Assembly (NCBI RefSeq): GCF_029023725.1
Contig: NZ_CP119075.1
Coordinates: 5,389,501 to 5,453,500 of the forward strand
Source of the DNA: Synoicihabitans lomoniglobus
GTDB taxonomy: Bacteria > Verrucomicrobiota > Verrucomicrobiia > Opitutales > Opitutaceae
Direction: 5' to 3'
Length of the DNA stretch: 64,000 bases
Positions within the stretch are counted from its first letter, which is position 1. Each line of letters starts with the position of its first letter. Below the pieces are notes generated by a model that was not told where the DNA came from, ran no database searches, and saw only the letters and a program-made list of their open reading frames with translations. Made by a program: the position numbers and the translations under genes. This document shows positions 42,352-51,812 of the stretch, piece by piece.

Positions 42352-43236
42352 ATGAAGACTGCTCCGACGCTTCTCGTTCTCGCTGCCGGCATGGGTTCCC
42401 GCTATCGAGGGCTCAAGCAACTCGATCCGGTCGGACCGGCGGGCGAGACGATTCTGGACTACGCCGTGTATGACGCGATCCGCGCGGGCTTCGATCGGGT
42501 GGTGTTCGTGATTCGCACGGATTTTGAGGAGGCGTTTCGCACTCAGATCGGGGCGAAGTATGCGGGTCGCATTGCGGTCGCCTACGCTTTTCAAGCGATC
42601 AACATGTTGCCGGAGAGCGCGGAAGTGCCGGCGGATCGGGTGAAGCCGTGGGGCACGGGTCACGCGGTCTGGTGTGCGCGGGAGGTCGTGGGTGAAGTGC
42701 CGTTCGCGGTGATCAACGCCGACGATTTTCTGGGGCGCGATGCCTTTGCGCAACTGGCGGCGTTTGTGGCCGCCCCCGATGCGGATCACGCGATGGTGGG
42801 GTTTCGCCTCGCCAACACCTTGTCCGATCAGGGCACGGTGTCGCGCGGGGTTTGTCAGGTGGACGAGCAGGGTTTCTTAAGCGAGGTCGTCGAACACCCG
42901 GGTATCGCGCAGTCCGACGTGGGGCCGGATCGCATGTTTACCGGAGAGGAATCCGTTTCGATGAACTGTTGGGCGTTCCAACCGTCGTTTTGGCCGGCCC
43001 TGGACCGGCAGTGGCGGGCGTTTGTCGACACGCGTTTGAGCGAGCCCAAGGCGGAGTTTTATCTGCCCGCGGCGGTCTCGGCCGAGATCGTCGCGGGCCG
43101 GGCGACCGTGCGGGTGCGCCCGACCACGGCGGCGTGGTTTGGCGTGACCTACCGCGAGGACAAGCCGGTGGTCGAGGCGACCCTGCGTGCGATGGTGGAA
43201 AGCGGAGAATACCCGGCGCGTCTGTTTGGCGACTGA
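42352..43236 (+). CDS. Nucleotidyltransferase (NTP-transferase family)
   Basis: The 294-residue protein begins LLVLAAGMGSRYRGLKQLDPVG, the nucleotide-binding loop of sugar-1-phosphate nucleotidyltransferases (GxGxR-x6-K). Other fits are PWGTGHAVWCAR and FAVINADDFLG (metal Asp), then VEHPG and EESVSMNCWAFQPSFW. The C-terminus has no left-handed beta-helix, so it is a single-domain enzyme. Likely product is an NDP-sugar or a phosphocholine-type nucleotide; which one cannot be told. Isolated between divergent and convergent neighbours. Confidence 0.85.
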   Translation: MKTAPTLLVLAAGMGSRYRGLKQLDPVGPAGETILDYAVYDAIRAGFDRVVFVIRTDFEEAFRTQIGAKYAGRIAVAYAFQAINMLPESAEVPADRVKPWGTGHAVWCAREVVGEVPFAVINADDFLGRDAFAQLAAFVAAPDADHAMVGFRLANTLSDQGTVSRGVCQVDEQGFLSEVVEHPGIAQSDVGPDRMFTGEESVSMNCWAFQPSFWPALDRQWRAFVDTRLSEPKAEFYLPAAVSAEIVAGRATVRVRPTTAAWFGVTYREDKPVVEATLRAMVESGEYPARLFGD

Positions 43237-43381
43237 TCGGTCCGTTGCTGGCACGGATGAGGGTGCGGCAATTGGGGGAAATACCGGGAATTGAGCAGCA
43301 GGGTTGCTCTGGCTGGATTAATGGCTTCCCGTGTGTGGCTAAGCGCTGGCCCGCTTGTAATTAACCCTTCCCCTGCATTTT

Positions 43382-46027
43382 ATGAGACTATCGGCCCGTC
43401 GTAGTCTAGCCGTTCTGGCTGGAGTTTTATTGGTGTTCGTGCTCGTGGGACTGGCGGTCTACGGCAGTTCGATTCAACGATTGCGCGAGCTGGAACTGAC
43501 CCGGGTGAAGGAGCGGGTGGGCAAGCAAGTCGAACATTTTGAGGAATTGGGCGACATCGCGCGCGGGCAGGTGCGGGCCATTTCCGAAACCATGGCGGTG
43601 CGCAGTTTGATCACTGCGCCCGACCGTCGCGAACGCGCTCGACTGGAGTCGGATTTGCTCGCGGTGATGCGAGCGTTTCCGGTGATCCAGCAGTTGCGAT
43701 TGATTCGACGGGATGACGAGGGCACCGAGTTCGTGCGGGTGGATCGCGGTGATTACAACGAGCCTCCGCGGATCGTGGCGGATTCGGAGCTCCAGTCGAA
43801 GGGACATCGCGATTACTACCGCGACGCGTTGTTGCTGGAGCCCGGGGAGGTGATGTTGTCGCCGATCGAGCTGAACCACGAACACGGCGGAATCGAAATC
43901 CCCCATCGGCCCGTATTGCGGGCCACCATTCCCATCGCGGACGAGACGGGTCGTGCGGCGGCCTTTGTGGTGGCCAATCTGGATTTGCGCATGGATTTGC
44001 GACGACTGCAGCTCAACTCCGGCGGCGGTATGGCTTTGTTCATGGTGGATTTGCGGGGGCAGTTTTTATCCCATCCGGACCGCAACCGTGAGTTTGGGGG
44101 GGATGGTGATTCCGGATTCGAAGTAACGAATGAGTTTCCCCAGTGGCATGACTGGATGCGCCAACCCGGCGGGGTGGAGCAGTTGTTGAGCGACGAGGAG
44201 GACGGAGTCATTGGCGTGGTGGCGTTGCCGATCGTGGTGGCGGGCAACCACCGGGCGAACGAACTGGCCTATCTCGTGGCGCGCGTGCCGGACACTCTGC
44301 TGCGGGGCATGGAGCGGTCGTTGGTGATGATCGCGTTGGTGCTGGGGGCGGTCGTCGCCTTGGGCTTGGTCGTGATGGTGGTGGCCATGTGGCGGGAATT
44401 GATACGGCCGCTCGATACGATCATGGGTGGAGTGGCGGCCTACGCTGGCAACGGGGTGTTGAAACTGCCGGTTTCTCCGCGTTCGGAATTTGCCCCCTTG
44501 TCGCGGGCGATCGAGCGGATGACTGCCTCGATTGATGAGCAGACCTCGGCTTTGCACGATGAGATCGATGAGCGTCGCCGGGCGCAGGATGCGTTGGCCA
44601 ACATCGTCGCGGTGTTGCCCGACGCCTTGCTGGTGGTCGACGCGCATGACCGGGTGAGCTTTGCCAACAAACAAGTCTGTGCCTTGCTCGAGCTCGATGT
44701 TGCGGAGGTGATCGGGGATGAACCGCCGATTCGTCACGCGATTGGGCAGGTGACCGAGGCCCGGTTCGAGCGCGGCGGCAAGGTGATCCAGCTGGAGACG
44801 CGGGCGGTCGCGATGACTTGGATGGGGGAACCGGGAAAATTGTTGGTGGTGCGCGACGTGACCGAATTGCGCGAGCTTTCCACGCAATTGCGGCAGTCGC
44901 AAAAAATGCAGGCGGTGGGGCAACTCGCCAGCGGGATCGCTCACGACTTCAACAATCTGTTGGCCGTGGTGACGATGAGTGCGGATCTGCTCAAAGGGGG
45001 AAACCACATTCCCGACGAGGAGGGTCGGCAGTTGCTGGAGGATTTGACCGAAGCGACCCGGCGGGCTCGAGGGGTCACGGCCCAGCTGCTCGCGTTCAGT
45101 CATAAATCCGCCTTGTCTCGCGTGCGGTTGAACCTCTCGGAGGTGGTGTCCGATTTGATGAAAATGCTGACGCGGCTGCTGGGCGCGGATATTTCCATTC
45201 AGGAAAGTTTCACCACGAATTCCCCGCCCATTCTGGCCGACGCGGTGCAGATCGAACAGGTGGTCTTGAATCTCGCGCTCAATGCTCGCGACGCCATGCC
45301 GAATGGTGGCCAACTCGTCGTCGAAGTGCGTGACGTGGTCTTCCTCCAAGCCTTCGATGACGGGAATTTCACCGCGCCGGCGGGGAATTACGCCATGCTG
45401 ATGGTGGCGGATTCGGGGCAAGGTATGGACCGGGCCGCGCGTGATCGCATTTTTGAGCCGTTTTATACGACCAAAACCTCCGGACATGGCACCGGCATGG
45501 GACTGGCCAATGTCTACGCGATCGTGCAGCAAGCCGGTGGTGTCATCTCGGTCGAGAGTGAGTTGGGACACGGCACGACATTCAAAATCTATTTTCCCCA
45601 GGTTGAGCGGGACGAAGCGGGCGAGAACCAACCCGTGCCGGCGTTGCTGGAGGCGAAAGGTCCGGCTCGGGTGCTGGTGGTGGAGGATGAAAAAGCCATC
45701 CGTCGGCTGGTGCGAATCGCGTTGGAGAATGCCGGTTACACCGTGACGGACGCGGGCAACGGCGATGAAGCGCTCAAACTGATCGAGGCTGATGCTGCGG
45801 CGTTTGATTTGGTGATCACCGACATGAAAATGCCCGTGCTGGGCGGAGCCGCGCTGCGCGATTCCGTGCGGCGGATTCAGCCCGACATGCGCTTTATCTA
45901 CATGTCGGGATACTTCGGGGAATCGTGGGGCGAAGCCACCGGGACCACGAATAGTGCGTCCCCGTTTTTGAGTAAGCCATTTTCCACGCGAGTATTGGTG
46001 CAGACGGTGCACGCCGCTCTGAGTTAG
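43382..46027 (+). CDS. Hybrid sensor histidine kinase/response regulator
   Basis: The 881-residue protein has an N-terminal helix, an extracytoplasmic sensor region of about 270 residues (dCache-like: FVRVDRGDYNEPPRIV, HRDYYRDALLLEPGEVMLSP), and a second helix (VMIALVLGAVVALGLVVMVV). A HAMP-like and a PAS-like region (about 405-500) precede the kinase: His521 in GIAHDFNNLLAVV, N box LNLALNARDAMPNGG, G boxes DSGQGM and GHGTGMGLANVYAI. A receiver domain with Asp814 (VITDMKMP) ends the protein. No separate output regulator is adjacent, so its target is unknown. Confidence 0.93.
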   Translation: MRLSARRSLAVLAGVLLVFVLVGLAVYGSSIQRLRELELTRVKERVGKQVEHFEELGDIARGQVRAISETMAVRSLITAPDRRERARLESDLLAVMRAFPVIQQLRLIRRDDEGTEFVRVDRGDYNEPPRIVADSELQSKGHRDYYRDALLLEPGEVMLSPIELNHEHGGIEIPHRPVLRATIPIADETGRAAAFVVANLDLRMDLRRLQLNSGGGMALFMVDLRGQFLSHPDRNREFGGDGDSGFEVTNEFPQWHDWMRQPGGVEQLLSDEEDGVIGVVALPIVVAGNHRANELAYLVARVPDTLLRGMERSLVMIALVLGAVVALGLVVMVVAMWRELIRPLDTIMGGVAAYAGNGVLKLPVSPRSEFAPLSRAIERMTASIDEQTSALHDEIDERRRAQDALANIVAVLPDALLVVDAHDRVSFANKQVCALLELDVAEVIGDEPPIRHAIGQVTEARFERGGKVIQLETRAVAMTWMGEPGKLLVVRDVTELRELSTQLRQSQKMQAVGQLASGIAHDFNNLLAVVTMSADLLKGGNHIPDEEGRQLLEDLTEATRRARGVTAQLLAFSHKSALSRVRLNLSEVVSDLMKMLTRLLGADISIQESFTTNSPPILADAVQIEQVVLNLALNARDAMPNGGQLVVEVRDVVFLQAFDDGNFTAPAGNYAMLMVADSGQGMDRAARDRIFEPFYTTKTSGHGTGMGLANVYAIVQQAGGVISVESELGHGTTFKIYFPQVERDEAGENQPVPALLEAKGPARVLVVEDEKAIRRLVRIALENAGYTVTDAGNGDEALKLIEADAAAFDLVITDMKMPVLGGAALRDSVRRIQPDMRFIYMSGYFGESWGEATGTTNSASPFLSKPFSTRVLVQTVHAALS

Positions 46028-46131
46028 AGCCGGAGAAGCGTGGCCATAACCACAAAACCGGCCATGAACATTCTTCATGGGTGGGGCGGAAATCATTTGG
46101 TGTTGCTCCGAAAATGTCCTAGCTCACTGCC

Positions 46132-46983
46132 ATGATTTTTTCGCGGGATGGCGCAGATGTGTGGGTGCCGGGAGGAGGCGCGGCCAACGCGGCGTTGCAG
46201 CGGGTGACCCACCTGTGCATCGGGGCGCACCAGGATGACGTGGAGATCATGGCGCATTCCGCCATTTGTGCGTGCCTCGATGATTCGGCCAACCTGGCGT
46301 TTGGCGGCGTCGTCGTCACCGACGGAGCGGGGTCGTCGCGACGCGGACCGTATGCCGACAAGACTGATGACGAGATGAAGGTCATCCGCGCCGAGGAACA
46401 ACGCGAGGCGGCGCGGCGCGGTCGTTATGCGATTCAAATCCAACTCGCGCATCCGAGCGCGGCCGTGAAAGACGCGGCGGCCCCGGCGGTGGTGGCTGAC
46501 CTGGCCGCCGTGCTGGCTGGTTGCTCACCTCGCGAGGTGCTGTTGCACAACCCCGCCGACAAGCATGACACGCACGTCGCCGTGTTGCTGCGCAGCCTCA
46601 CGGCGCTGCGGCAACTGCCGGTGTCGGAACGGCCGACCCGGGTGCTGGGGGTGGAAGTGTGGCGCGGCCTCGACTGGATGCTCGATTCCGACAAAGTGGC
46701 GCTCGATACCAGCGCGCGACCCGAACTGCGGGCGCAATTGCTGGAGGTGTTCGATTCCCAGATTTTTGGTGGCAAGCGCTACGATCTCGCCACGGAAGGG
46801 CGCCGGGCTGCCAACGCGACATTTCACGATTCACATGCCAGCGATGAAGTGAGTGGGATCAACTGGGCGATGGATCTCACGCCGGTGGTGCATTCCGACA
46901 CGGTTGATCTCGCCGATTACACGTTGGCTTACATCGATCGATTGCGAGCCGACGTGGCGGCGCGCATCGCCCGATTACGCTGA
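46132..46983 (+). CDS. PIG-L family deacetylase
   Basis: The 283-residue protein has the zinc-binding AHQDDVEI motif near residue 32 (AHxDD form) and the distal HNPADKHDTHV motif, together the PIG-L/LmbE metal site. The middle strand has VVVTDGAGSSRRGPYA. Members remove N-acetyl groups from GlcNAc-type sugars (mycothiol, bacillithiol, GPI pathways) or act on other sugars. No signal peptide, so cytoplasmic. No neighbouring gene defines the pathway. Confidence 0.88.
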   Translation: MIFSRDGADVWVPGGGAANAALQRVTHLCIGAHQDDVEIMAHSAICACLDDSANLAFGGVVVTDGAGSSRRGPYADKTDDEMKVIRAEEQREAARRGRYAIQIQLAHPSAAVKDAAAPAVVADLAAVLAGCSPREVLLHNPADKHDTHVAVLLRSLTALRQLPVSERPTRVLGVEVWRGLDWMLDSDKVALDTSARPELRAQLLEVFDSQIFGGKRYDLATEGRRAANATFHDSHASDEVSGINWAMDLTPVVHSDTVDLADYTLAYIDRLRADVAARIARLR

Positions 46984-46999
46984 CCGGCCGCCGTCGAGA

Positions 47000-47554
47000 T
47001 CAGAGTCGGAGCACGAGCGTCTGCAGCGCCTCCGCATCGGCGGTGCGCAATCGCACGACCAGTTCGAGCTGGTCAATGGCGACGGGATAAGAGGCCCGCA
47101 TGGGTTCGAGGGCCTGCAATTGACCAGGCTCGAGGGTGAACACTTCGGGCACCGGGATGAAATTGCCCAACGCCGAACGCACCTCGGCAACGCGCAGTTT
47201 TATGGTTTGGGTGCCGGCGTTGCGCACCGTGACCGTGAGGGATTGCCGGGGGCGGGCCCCGTCTCCGCCGAAGCGACCATCGGCGTAGCGGCGGGGAGCG
47301 CGATCCACGAGTGGCTGGTCATCGATGACGACGGGAATGCCGCCGAGACGATCGGGAGGCAGGGCATCGACAAAGCGAAACGGTCCCAACTCCGCGATCA
47401 CATGAATCTGGTTGTCGAAGTAGTGGGCCTCGGCGCTGATCACCGGTTGGGGGCCGGGCGTGGCCGGACCGGAGGGCGCCCCGCAGCCCGCGACCATGAA
47501 AAGCAAGGTCGCCGCCAGACCAAGTCGATGCAGCGGGGATAAAGGCACGATCAT
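47000..47554 (-). CDS. Hypothetical lipoprotein
   Basis: The 184-residue protein has a lipoprotein signal peptide (GLAATLLFMVAGC, lipobox MVAGC). The mature part contains predicted beta strands (VISAEAHYFDNQIHVIAELG, SLTVTVRNAGTQTIKLRVAEV, DQLELVVRLRT), suggesting an immunoglobulin-like fold. No family is recognised. It is convergent with the PIG-L gene (17 bp between stops) and divergent from the DAACS symporter. Confidence 0.7.
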   Translation of the reverse strand: MIVPLSPLHRLGLAATLLFMVAGCGAPSGPATPGPQPVISAEAHYFDNQIHVIAELGPFRFVDALPPDRLGGIPVVIDDQPLVDRAPRRYADGRFGGDGARPRQSLTVTVRNAGTQTIKLRVAEVRSALGNFIPVPEVFTLEPGQLQALEPMRASYPVAIDQLELVVRLRTADAEALQTLVLRL

Positions 47555-47674
47555 GAAGCGGTTGGGCTAAGACGCGATTTACGCACAAGTGGTTCCGCCT
47601 TGTCCCGTCAATTTCTCGACGTTCCACCGCAACCGTTGACGAATCCGGCAGATTTGCGCGATGGTCGGGCCGCC

Positions 47675-48955
47675 ATGGCGTCGCTTTTTGAATCCCGTTA
47701 CCTCACTCGCAACATTTTGATCGGCATGGCACTGGGGGCGGCGATCGGCACGGCGCTGAACCTGACCGGAACCACGGTGGCGGAGCCCGGGTTTTTGGCG
47801 GGCACTTTGTTTCCGCTCGGCGGAGATATTTTTGTGCGTTTGCTGCGGGTGCTGGTGGTGCCGTTGGTGCTGTTGTCACTCATGTGCGGCACGGCGGCGC
47901 TGGACGATGTGCGCAAGCTCGGGCGCATCGGACTGAAGACTCTCGCGTTTTACCTCGGCACGACCGCCATTGCCATTGCGATTGCCATCGGTCTCTCGGT
48001 GCTGATCCAGCCGGGCGCAGGGTTTGAACTCAACTACGAGGCCGACTTTGCGGCGAGTGAAAGCCCGCCGCTGGCCGAGGTGATTCTCAACATTTTCCCG
48101 AGCAATCCGTTTCAGGCCATGGTCGAGGGCAACATGCTGCAGGTGATCGTTTTTGCCATCATGTTTGGCGTGGCGATGTGTCTGTGCGGCGAGCCGGGCC
48201 AACGGGTGCTGGCCATCGCCAACGATCTCAATGACGTGGTGATGAAGTTGGTCATGCTATTGATGCTGGCGGCGCCGTTCGGGGTGTTCGCGCTGGTGGC
48301 CAAGACCTTCGCGATCGAAGGCTTCTCGGCGATTCTTGGATTGGCCCAATACTTCTTCCTCGTGCTGCTCGCGCTCGCGGTGCACGCGTTTTTCACCTAT
48401 GGCTTGATCCTCAAGGTGTTCACCGGATTGAGCGTGAAGCGCTTCTTTAAACAGATGCGCAGCGTGCAGCTCTTCGCGTTTTCCACCGCCAGCAGTAACG
48501 CGACGTTGCCGCTCAATTTGGAGAACGCGGAACATAATCTCGGGGTCAAACCGTCGATTGCCTCGTTTACGATTCCACTCGGCGCGACCCTCAACATGGA
48601 CGGCACCGCCATCATGCAGGGCGTCGCCACCGTGTTCATCTCGGAGGCACTGGGCATTGATATCGGGGTGCAGGGCTACCTGATGGTCATCCTTACGGCG
48701 ACGCTCTCGTCGATCGGCACCGCCGGCGTGCCCGGAGTGGGGCTGATCATGCTGGCCATGGTCTTCGATCAAGTCGGATTGCCCGTCGCGGCCATCGGCG
48801 TGATTTACGGCGTGGACCGCCTGCTCGATATGGCTCGCACCGCGGTCAATGTGACCGGTGACGCCGTCGTTTCGACCATCGTGGCTCAATCCGAAGGTGA
48901 GTTCGACCAGAGCATTTTCGATTCGGAGGAACCCGTGCTGAAGCACGCCAAGTGA
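47675..48955 (+). CDS. Dicarboxylate/amino acid:cation symporter (DAACS)
   Basis: The 426-residue protein has the GltPh-like fold: helix 1 (ILIGMALGAAIGTALNLT), the HP1 Ser-rich tip FSTASSNATLPLNLE, TM7 region TLNMDGTAIMQGVATVFI (NMDGT motif), HP2 tip SSIGTAGVPGVGLI, and TM8 YGVDRLLDMARTAVNVTGDAV. These are the Na+ and substrate sites of glutamate/aspartate/C4-dicarboxylate carriers. The ATG at 47675 is taken because the preceding codons to 47600 are not hydrophobic or conserved. Substrate is probably an acidic amino acid or dicarboxylate. Confidence 0.92.
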   Translation: MASLFESRYLTRNILIGMALGAAIGTALNLTGTTVAEPGFLAGTLFPLGGDIFVRLLRVLVVPLVLLSLMCGTAALDDVRKLGRIGLKTLAFYLGTTAIAIAIAIGLSVLIQPGAGFELNYEADFAASESPPLAEVILNIFPSNPFQAMVEGNMLQVIVFAIMFGVAMCLCGEPGQRVLAIANDLNDVVMKLVMLLMLAAPFGVFALVAKTFAIEGFSAILGLAQYFFLVLLALAVHAFFTYGLILKVFTGLSVKRFFKQMRSVQLFAFSTASSNATLPLNLENAEHNLGVKPSIASFTIPLGATLNMDGTAIMQGVATVFISEALGIDIGVQGYLMVILTATLSSIGTAGVPGVGLIMLAMVFDQVGLPVAAIGVIYGVDRLLDMARTAVNVTGDAVVSTIVAQSEGEFDQSIFDSEEPVLKHAK

Positions 48956-49075
48956 TCCCGCCGCGAAGCGGAAGGAGGCGGAATAAGCGCACGAGAACGA
49001 TTGCGCTGTGCGCGAGAGCTGCGAAAACGAGTTTGCGCCCAGCCGCGGAATGCGCGTAGGTCCGGCGTTTAGTCA

Positions 49076-50428
49076 ATGAACTCAATTTCCAACGAGCTGT
49101 TGGTCCTGCTGCTTCTGCTGCTGACCAATGGCATTCTTGCAATGGCCGAGGCGGCATTGATCGCGGCCCGCAAATCCCGCTTGCGAGAGCTGGCGGAAGG
49201 AGGCGACAAACGCGCGGCCCTCGCGCTGGCTGAGGCCTCTGAGCCCGCGCGCTTCCTCTCCACCGTGCAAGTCGGCATTACCTTGGTGGCCGTGATCGCG
49301 GGCGCGTTTGGCGGCGGGTCATTCGCGGACCATATCGGAGAGTTACTCGCGAACATCTCTTGGTTGGAACCGTATTCCCGACCGTTGTCGCTGGGTATCG
49401 TGGTGGTGGGGATCACCTTGGCGTCGGTGGTGCTCGGGGAGCTGGTGCCCAAACGTATCGCCCTGCTCAAACCTGAGCTGTTTGCCATGTTTTTGGTGCG
49501 TCCCGTGCGCAACCTCTCCCGCATCGTCGCGCCGGCGGTGCATTTGCTCACCTGGCTCACCGAGTTGGTGCTGCGTCCCTTTGGGTTGCACAACGCTCCC
49601 CAGGAAGCACCCGTCACCGAGGAAGAGGTCAATACGCTCGTCGAGCAGGGCATGACCGAGGGCGTCTTCAACGAGTCCGAACGCGACATGGTGGCCGGAG
49701 TGCTCGAGCTCGATGAGATGCCGATCGCCTACCTCATGACCCCGCGGCCCAAGCTCGTGTTTCTCGATATTGCCGAGCCCGACGAGACCAACTGGCGCAA
49801 GGTCGTCGCCAGCGGCCATTCCCATTTTCCGGTCGTGCATGGCAACCGCGAGCAAGTCATCGGCATGGTTTCGGTGAAGGCGATTTGGGCGAACAATGCG
49901 TTTGGCGTGCCGACGCAATTACGCCACTTGGTCACGCCGCCCTTGGTGGTGCCCGAGACCATGGTGAGCAGCCAGGTGCTCGAGCAGTTCAAGTTGACCG
50001 GCAAACACATCGCTCTGGTCAATGACGAGTTCGGCTCGGTGGCCGGGGTGGTCACGCTTTACGATGTGCTCGAGGCCATCGTCGGTGACATTCCGGAATC
50101 GGGTCGTCATGACGAACCCGAGGCCAAGCAACGCACCGATGGCTCCTGGCTTATCGATGCGACCTACGACATCGACGAGTTCAAGGAACTCACGGGGCTC
50201 GCCACGCTGCCCCATGAAGACGAAACCGAGTTTCAAACCGTCGGTGGTTTTGTGATGACCCACTTCGGTCGCATTCCGGGAACGGGAGAATCCTTCGAGC
50301 ACGACGGTTGGCGCTTCGAGGTCGTCGACATGGACCGCCATCGTCTCGACAAATTGTTGGTCGCCCAGGTCCCGAAAGCGGAGACCGACGAGGAGGAAGA
50401 CGACGGCGAAGAGCAAGTGGCGGGGTGA
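49076..50428 (+). CDS. CNNM/CorC-type transporter (hemolysin C family)
   Basis: The 450-residue protein has an N-terminal DUF21/CNNM membrane domain (about 1-180; MAEAALIAARKSRLRELAEGG and GITLASVVLGELVPKRIALL). Two CBS domains follow (VAGVLELDEMPIAYLMTPRPK and VVPETMVSSQVLEQFKLTGK...GSVAGVVTLYDVLEAIVGD), and a CorC_HlyC domain (VGGFVMTHFGRIPGTGESFE). The C-terminus is acidic (ETDEEEDDGEEQ). CNNM/CorC proteins are linked to Mg2+/Co2+ transport; haemolysin is a historical name. Confidence 0.92.
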   Translation: MNSISNELLVLLLLLLTNGILAMAEAALIAARKSRLRELAEGGDKRAALALAEASEPARFLSTVQVGITLVAVIAGAFGGGSFADHIGELLANISWLEPYSRPLSLGIVVVGITLASVVLGELVPKRIALLKPELFAMFLVRPVRNLSRIVAPAVHLLTWLTELVLRPFGLHNAPQEAPVTEEEVNTLVEQGMTEGVFNESERDMVAGVLELDEMPIAYLMTPRPKLVFLDIAEPDETNWRKVVASGHSHFPVVHGNREQVIGMVSVKAIWANNAFGVPTQLRHLVTPPLVVPETMVSSQVLEQFKLTGKHIALVNDEFGSVAGVVTLYDVLEAIVGDIPESGRHDEPEAKQRTDGSWLIDATYDIDEFKELTGLATLPHEDETEFQTVGGFVMTHFGRIPGTGESFEHDGWRFEVVDMDRHRLDKLLVAQVPKAETDEEEDDGEEQVAG

Positions 50429-50445
50429 TGGCGCACGAGGAAAGG

Positions 50446-50546
50446 TTCCCGCTCTTTCTCTTTCTGCGTCATTACAGAATGGGCGTGAATGATGGCTCGA
50501 TGCCGCGCGAACGAGGGATAACGAGAAAGAGAAAGAATAAAGAACC
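50446..50546. repeat. Imperfect inverted repeat after the CNNM gene
   Basis: CGCTCTTTCTCTTTCTGCGT (50450-50469) is partly complementary to ACGAGAAAGAGAAAGAATAA (50521-50540); 12-15 bp pair with the arms about 50 nt apart. It lies between the CNNM stop and the convergent SMP-30 gene and may serve as a shared hairpin. Confidence 0.45.
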
Positions 50547-50570
50547 AGCGTAACCGCCAAACTGGCGCGC

Positions 50571-51626
50571 CTACCAGCCTGCGCCGACCCAGGTGGTCCT
50601 GGTCTTGATCCGCACCAGCGAGTCGTCGGCGGTGAGGAAAACGTCGTTCCCGTCGGGGCCGCCGAAGGCGACATTGGCCGTGCCCCGACCGGTTAACAGG
50701 GAGCCGAGTAGTTTGCCCTTAGGATTGAGAATCACCAGACCGCCGGGACCGGTGGCCCAAACGTAGCCGTCGACGTCGACCTTGAGGCCGTCGAAGCCCC
50801 CGCGGCGACCTTGTTTGATCAACGGAGTGCCGTCGAAGAAGACACGCTTTTCACCGGCCCGATGGCCGTTGGCATCGAGCGGGATGGCCAGCACGTAGGG
50901 CTCGGCTCCATCCGAGCTGCCGATGTAGAGTGTGCGCTCGTCTGGCGATAGCCCAATGCCGTTGGGGCGGCTGATCGTGCCTTCGATGAGCGCCACTTGG
51001 CCGCTGGGGGCGATGCGATACACGCCTTGAATGGCGAGTTCTTTGCCGACTTTTTGATCGGTCAAACCGTAGGGCGGATCGGTGAAGTAGATGTTGCCGT
51101 GACGATCGCGCACGAGGTCGTTGGGGCTGTTGAAGCGCTTGCCCTCGAACCGACCGGCGAGGGTGGAAAACGTGTGGCCGTCGGCATTGAGGCGGGCGAC
51201 GCGACGGTCGCCGTGTTGGCACAGCACGAGGTGGCCCCCGGCATCGAACATCAGCCCGTTGGCCCCTTCCTCGTAAGGCGCTTCGCTCATCAAGCCCGTG
51301 TAGCCCGAGGGATGCAGATGGATCGCCACGCCTTGGGCGGCGGTCCAGCGGTAGGCGATGTTCTCCGGCACATCGGTGAAGAGCAACTGTTGGCCCTTGG
51401 GGTCCCAGACGGGGCCTTCCGCCCATTCAAAGCCGGTGGCGAGCAACTCCATTTTCGCGGCCGGGGCGAGACGACTGTCGAGGCCGGCATCGACCCGCTC
51501 CACCGTGCCGAACTCCGGGTAGGCTCCCGGTTTTTCGGAATCGATGTGGCCGAGGGCGAATGGGGCGGCTAAGGTGAATGCAACGCTGGAACCTGCCAGC
51601 AGACGGCGGAAAGGAATCGAAATCAT
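50571..51626 (-). CDS. SMP-30/gluconolactonase family protein, secreted
   Basis: The 351-residue protein has a signal peptide (IPFRRLLAGSSVAFTLAAPFALG). The six-bladed SMP-30 propeller shows metal-site strands ATGFEWAEGPVWDPKGQQLLFTD, NSPNDLVRDRHGNIYFTDPPYG, ISRPNGIGLSPDERTLYIG and GFDGLKVDVDGYVWATGPGG. The Glu, Asn and Asp of these strands bind Ca2+ in gluconolactonases. Start at 51626 gives a signal peptide; open frame to 51725 does not. It probably hydrolyses a sugar lactone in the periplasm. Confidence 0.9.
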   Translation of the reverse strand: MISIPFRRLLAGSSVAFTLAAPFALGHIDSEKPGAYPEFGTVERVDAGLDSRLAPAAKMELLATGFEWAEGPVWDPKGQQLLFTDVPENIAYRWTAAQGVAIHLHPSGYTGLMSEAPYEEGANGLMFDAGGHLVLCQHGDRRVARLNADGHTFSTLAGRFEGKRFNSPNDLVRDRHGNIYFTDPPYGLTDQKVGKELAIQGVYRIAPSGQVALIEGTISRPNGIGLSPDERTLYIGSSDGAEPYVLAIPLDANGHRAGEKRVFFDGTPLIKQGRRGGFDGLKVDVDGYVWATGPGGLVILNPKGKLLGSLLTGRGTANVAFGGPDGNDVFLTADDSLVRIKTRTTWVGAGW

Positions 51627-51752
51627 GGCGTGGGGTGCTGGGGCAGTGGAAAGGCGTGGGGGCGATTGCGCGAGTGAAGTCGAAATAATCGTTAACGATG
51701 CGCCGCACGTGTCCTCCGGTTGCACGAGCGGGCGTTTCGGTCAGGCCCCGAA

Positions 51753-51795
51753 GCGGTCAGGACAAAGGAACGTCGGTTCCTTTGCGCCTGACCGC
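51753..51795. terminator. Long hairpin downstream of the toxin/lectin-like gene
   Basis: Outer arms GCGGTCAGG and CCTGACCGC and inner arms AAAGGAAC and GTTCCTTT form a 43-nt hairpin. It lies 18 bp beyond the stop of the minus-strand gene at 51813. There is no T-tract on either side, so it may be an attenuating or stabilising hairpin instead of a classical terminator. Confidence 0.5.
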
Positions 51796-51812
51796 GGACG
51801 GCGGAGCGGCGC

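Noticed and set aside
44066..46096. 676-codon open frame on the minus strand inside the histidine kinase gene
   Set aside because: It is antisense to a complete hybrid kinase with all motifs, and its product is His/Arg/Gln-rich without any domain; a shadow of high-GC codon use.
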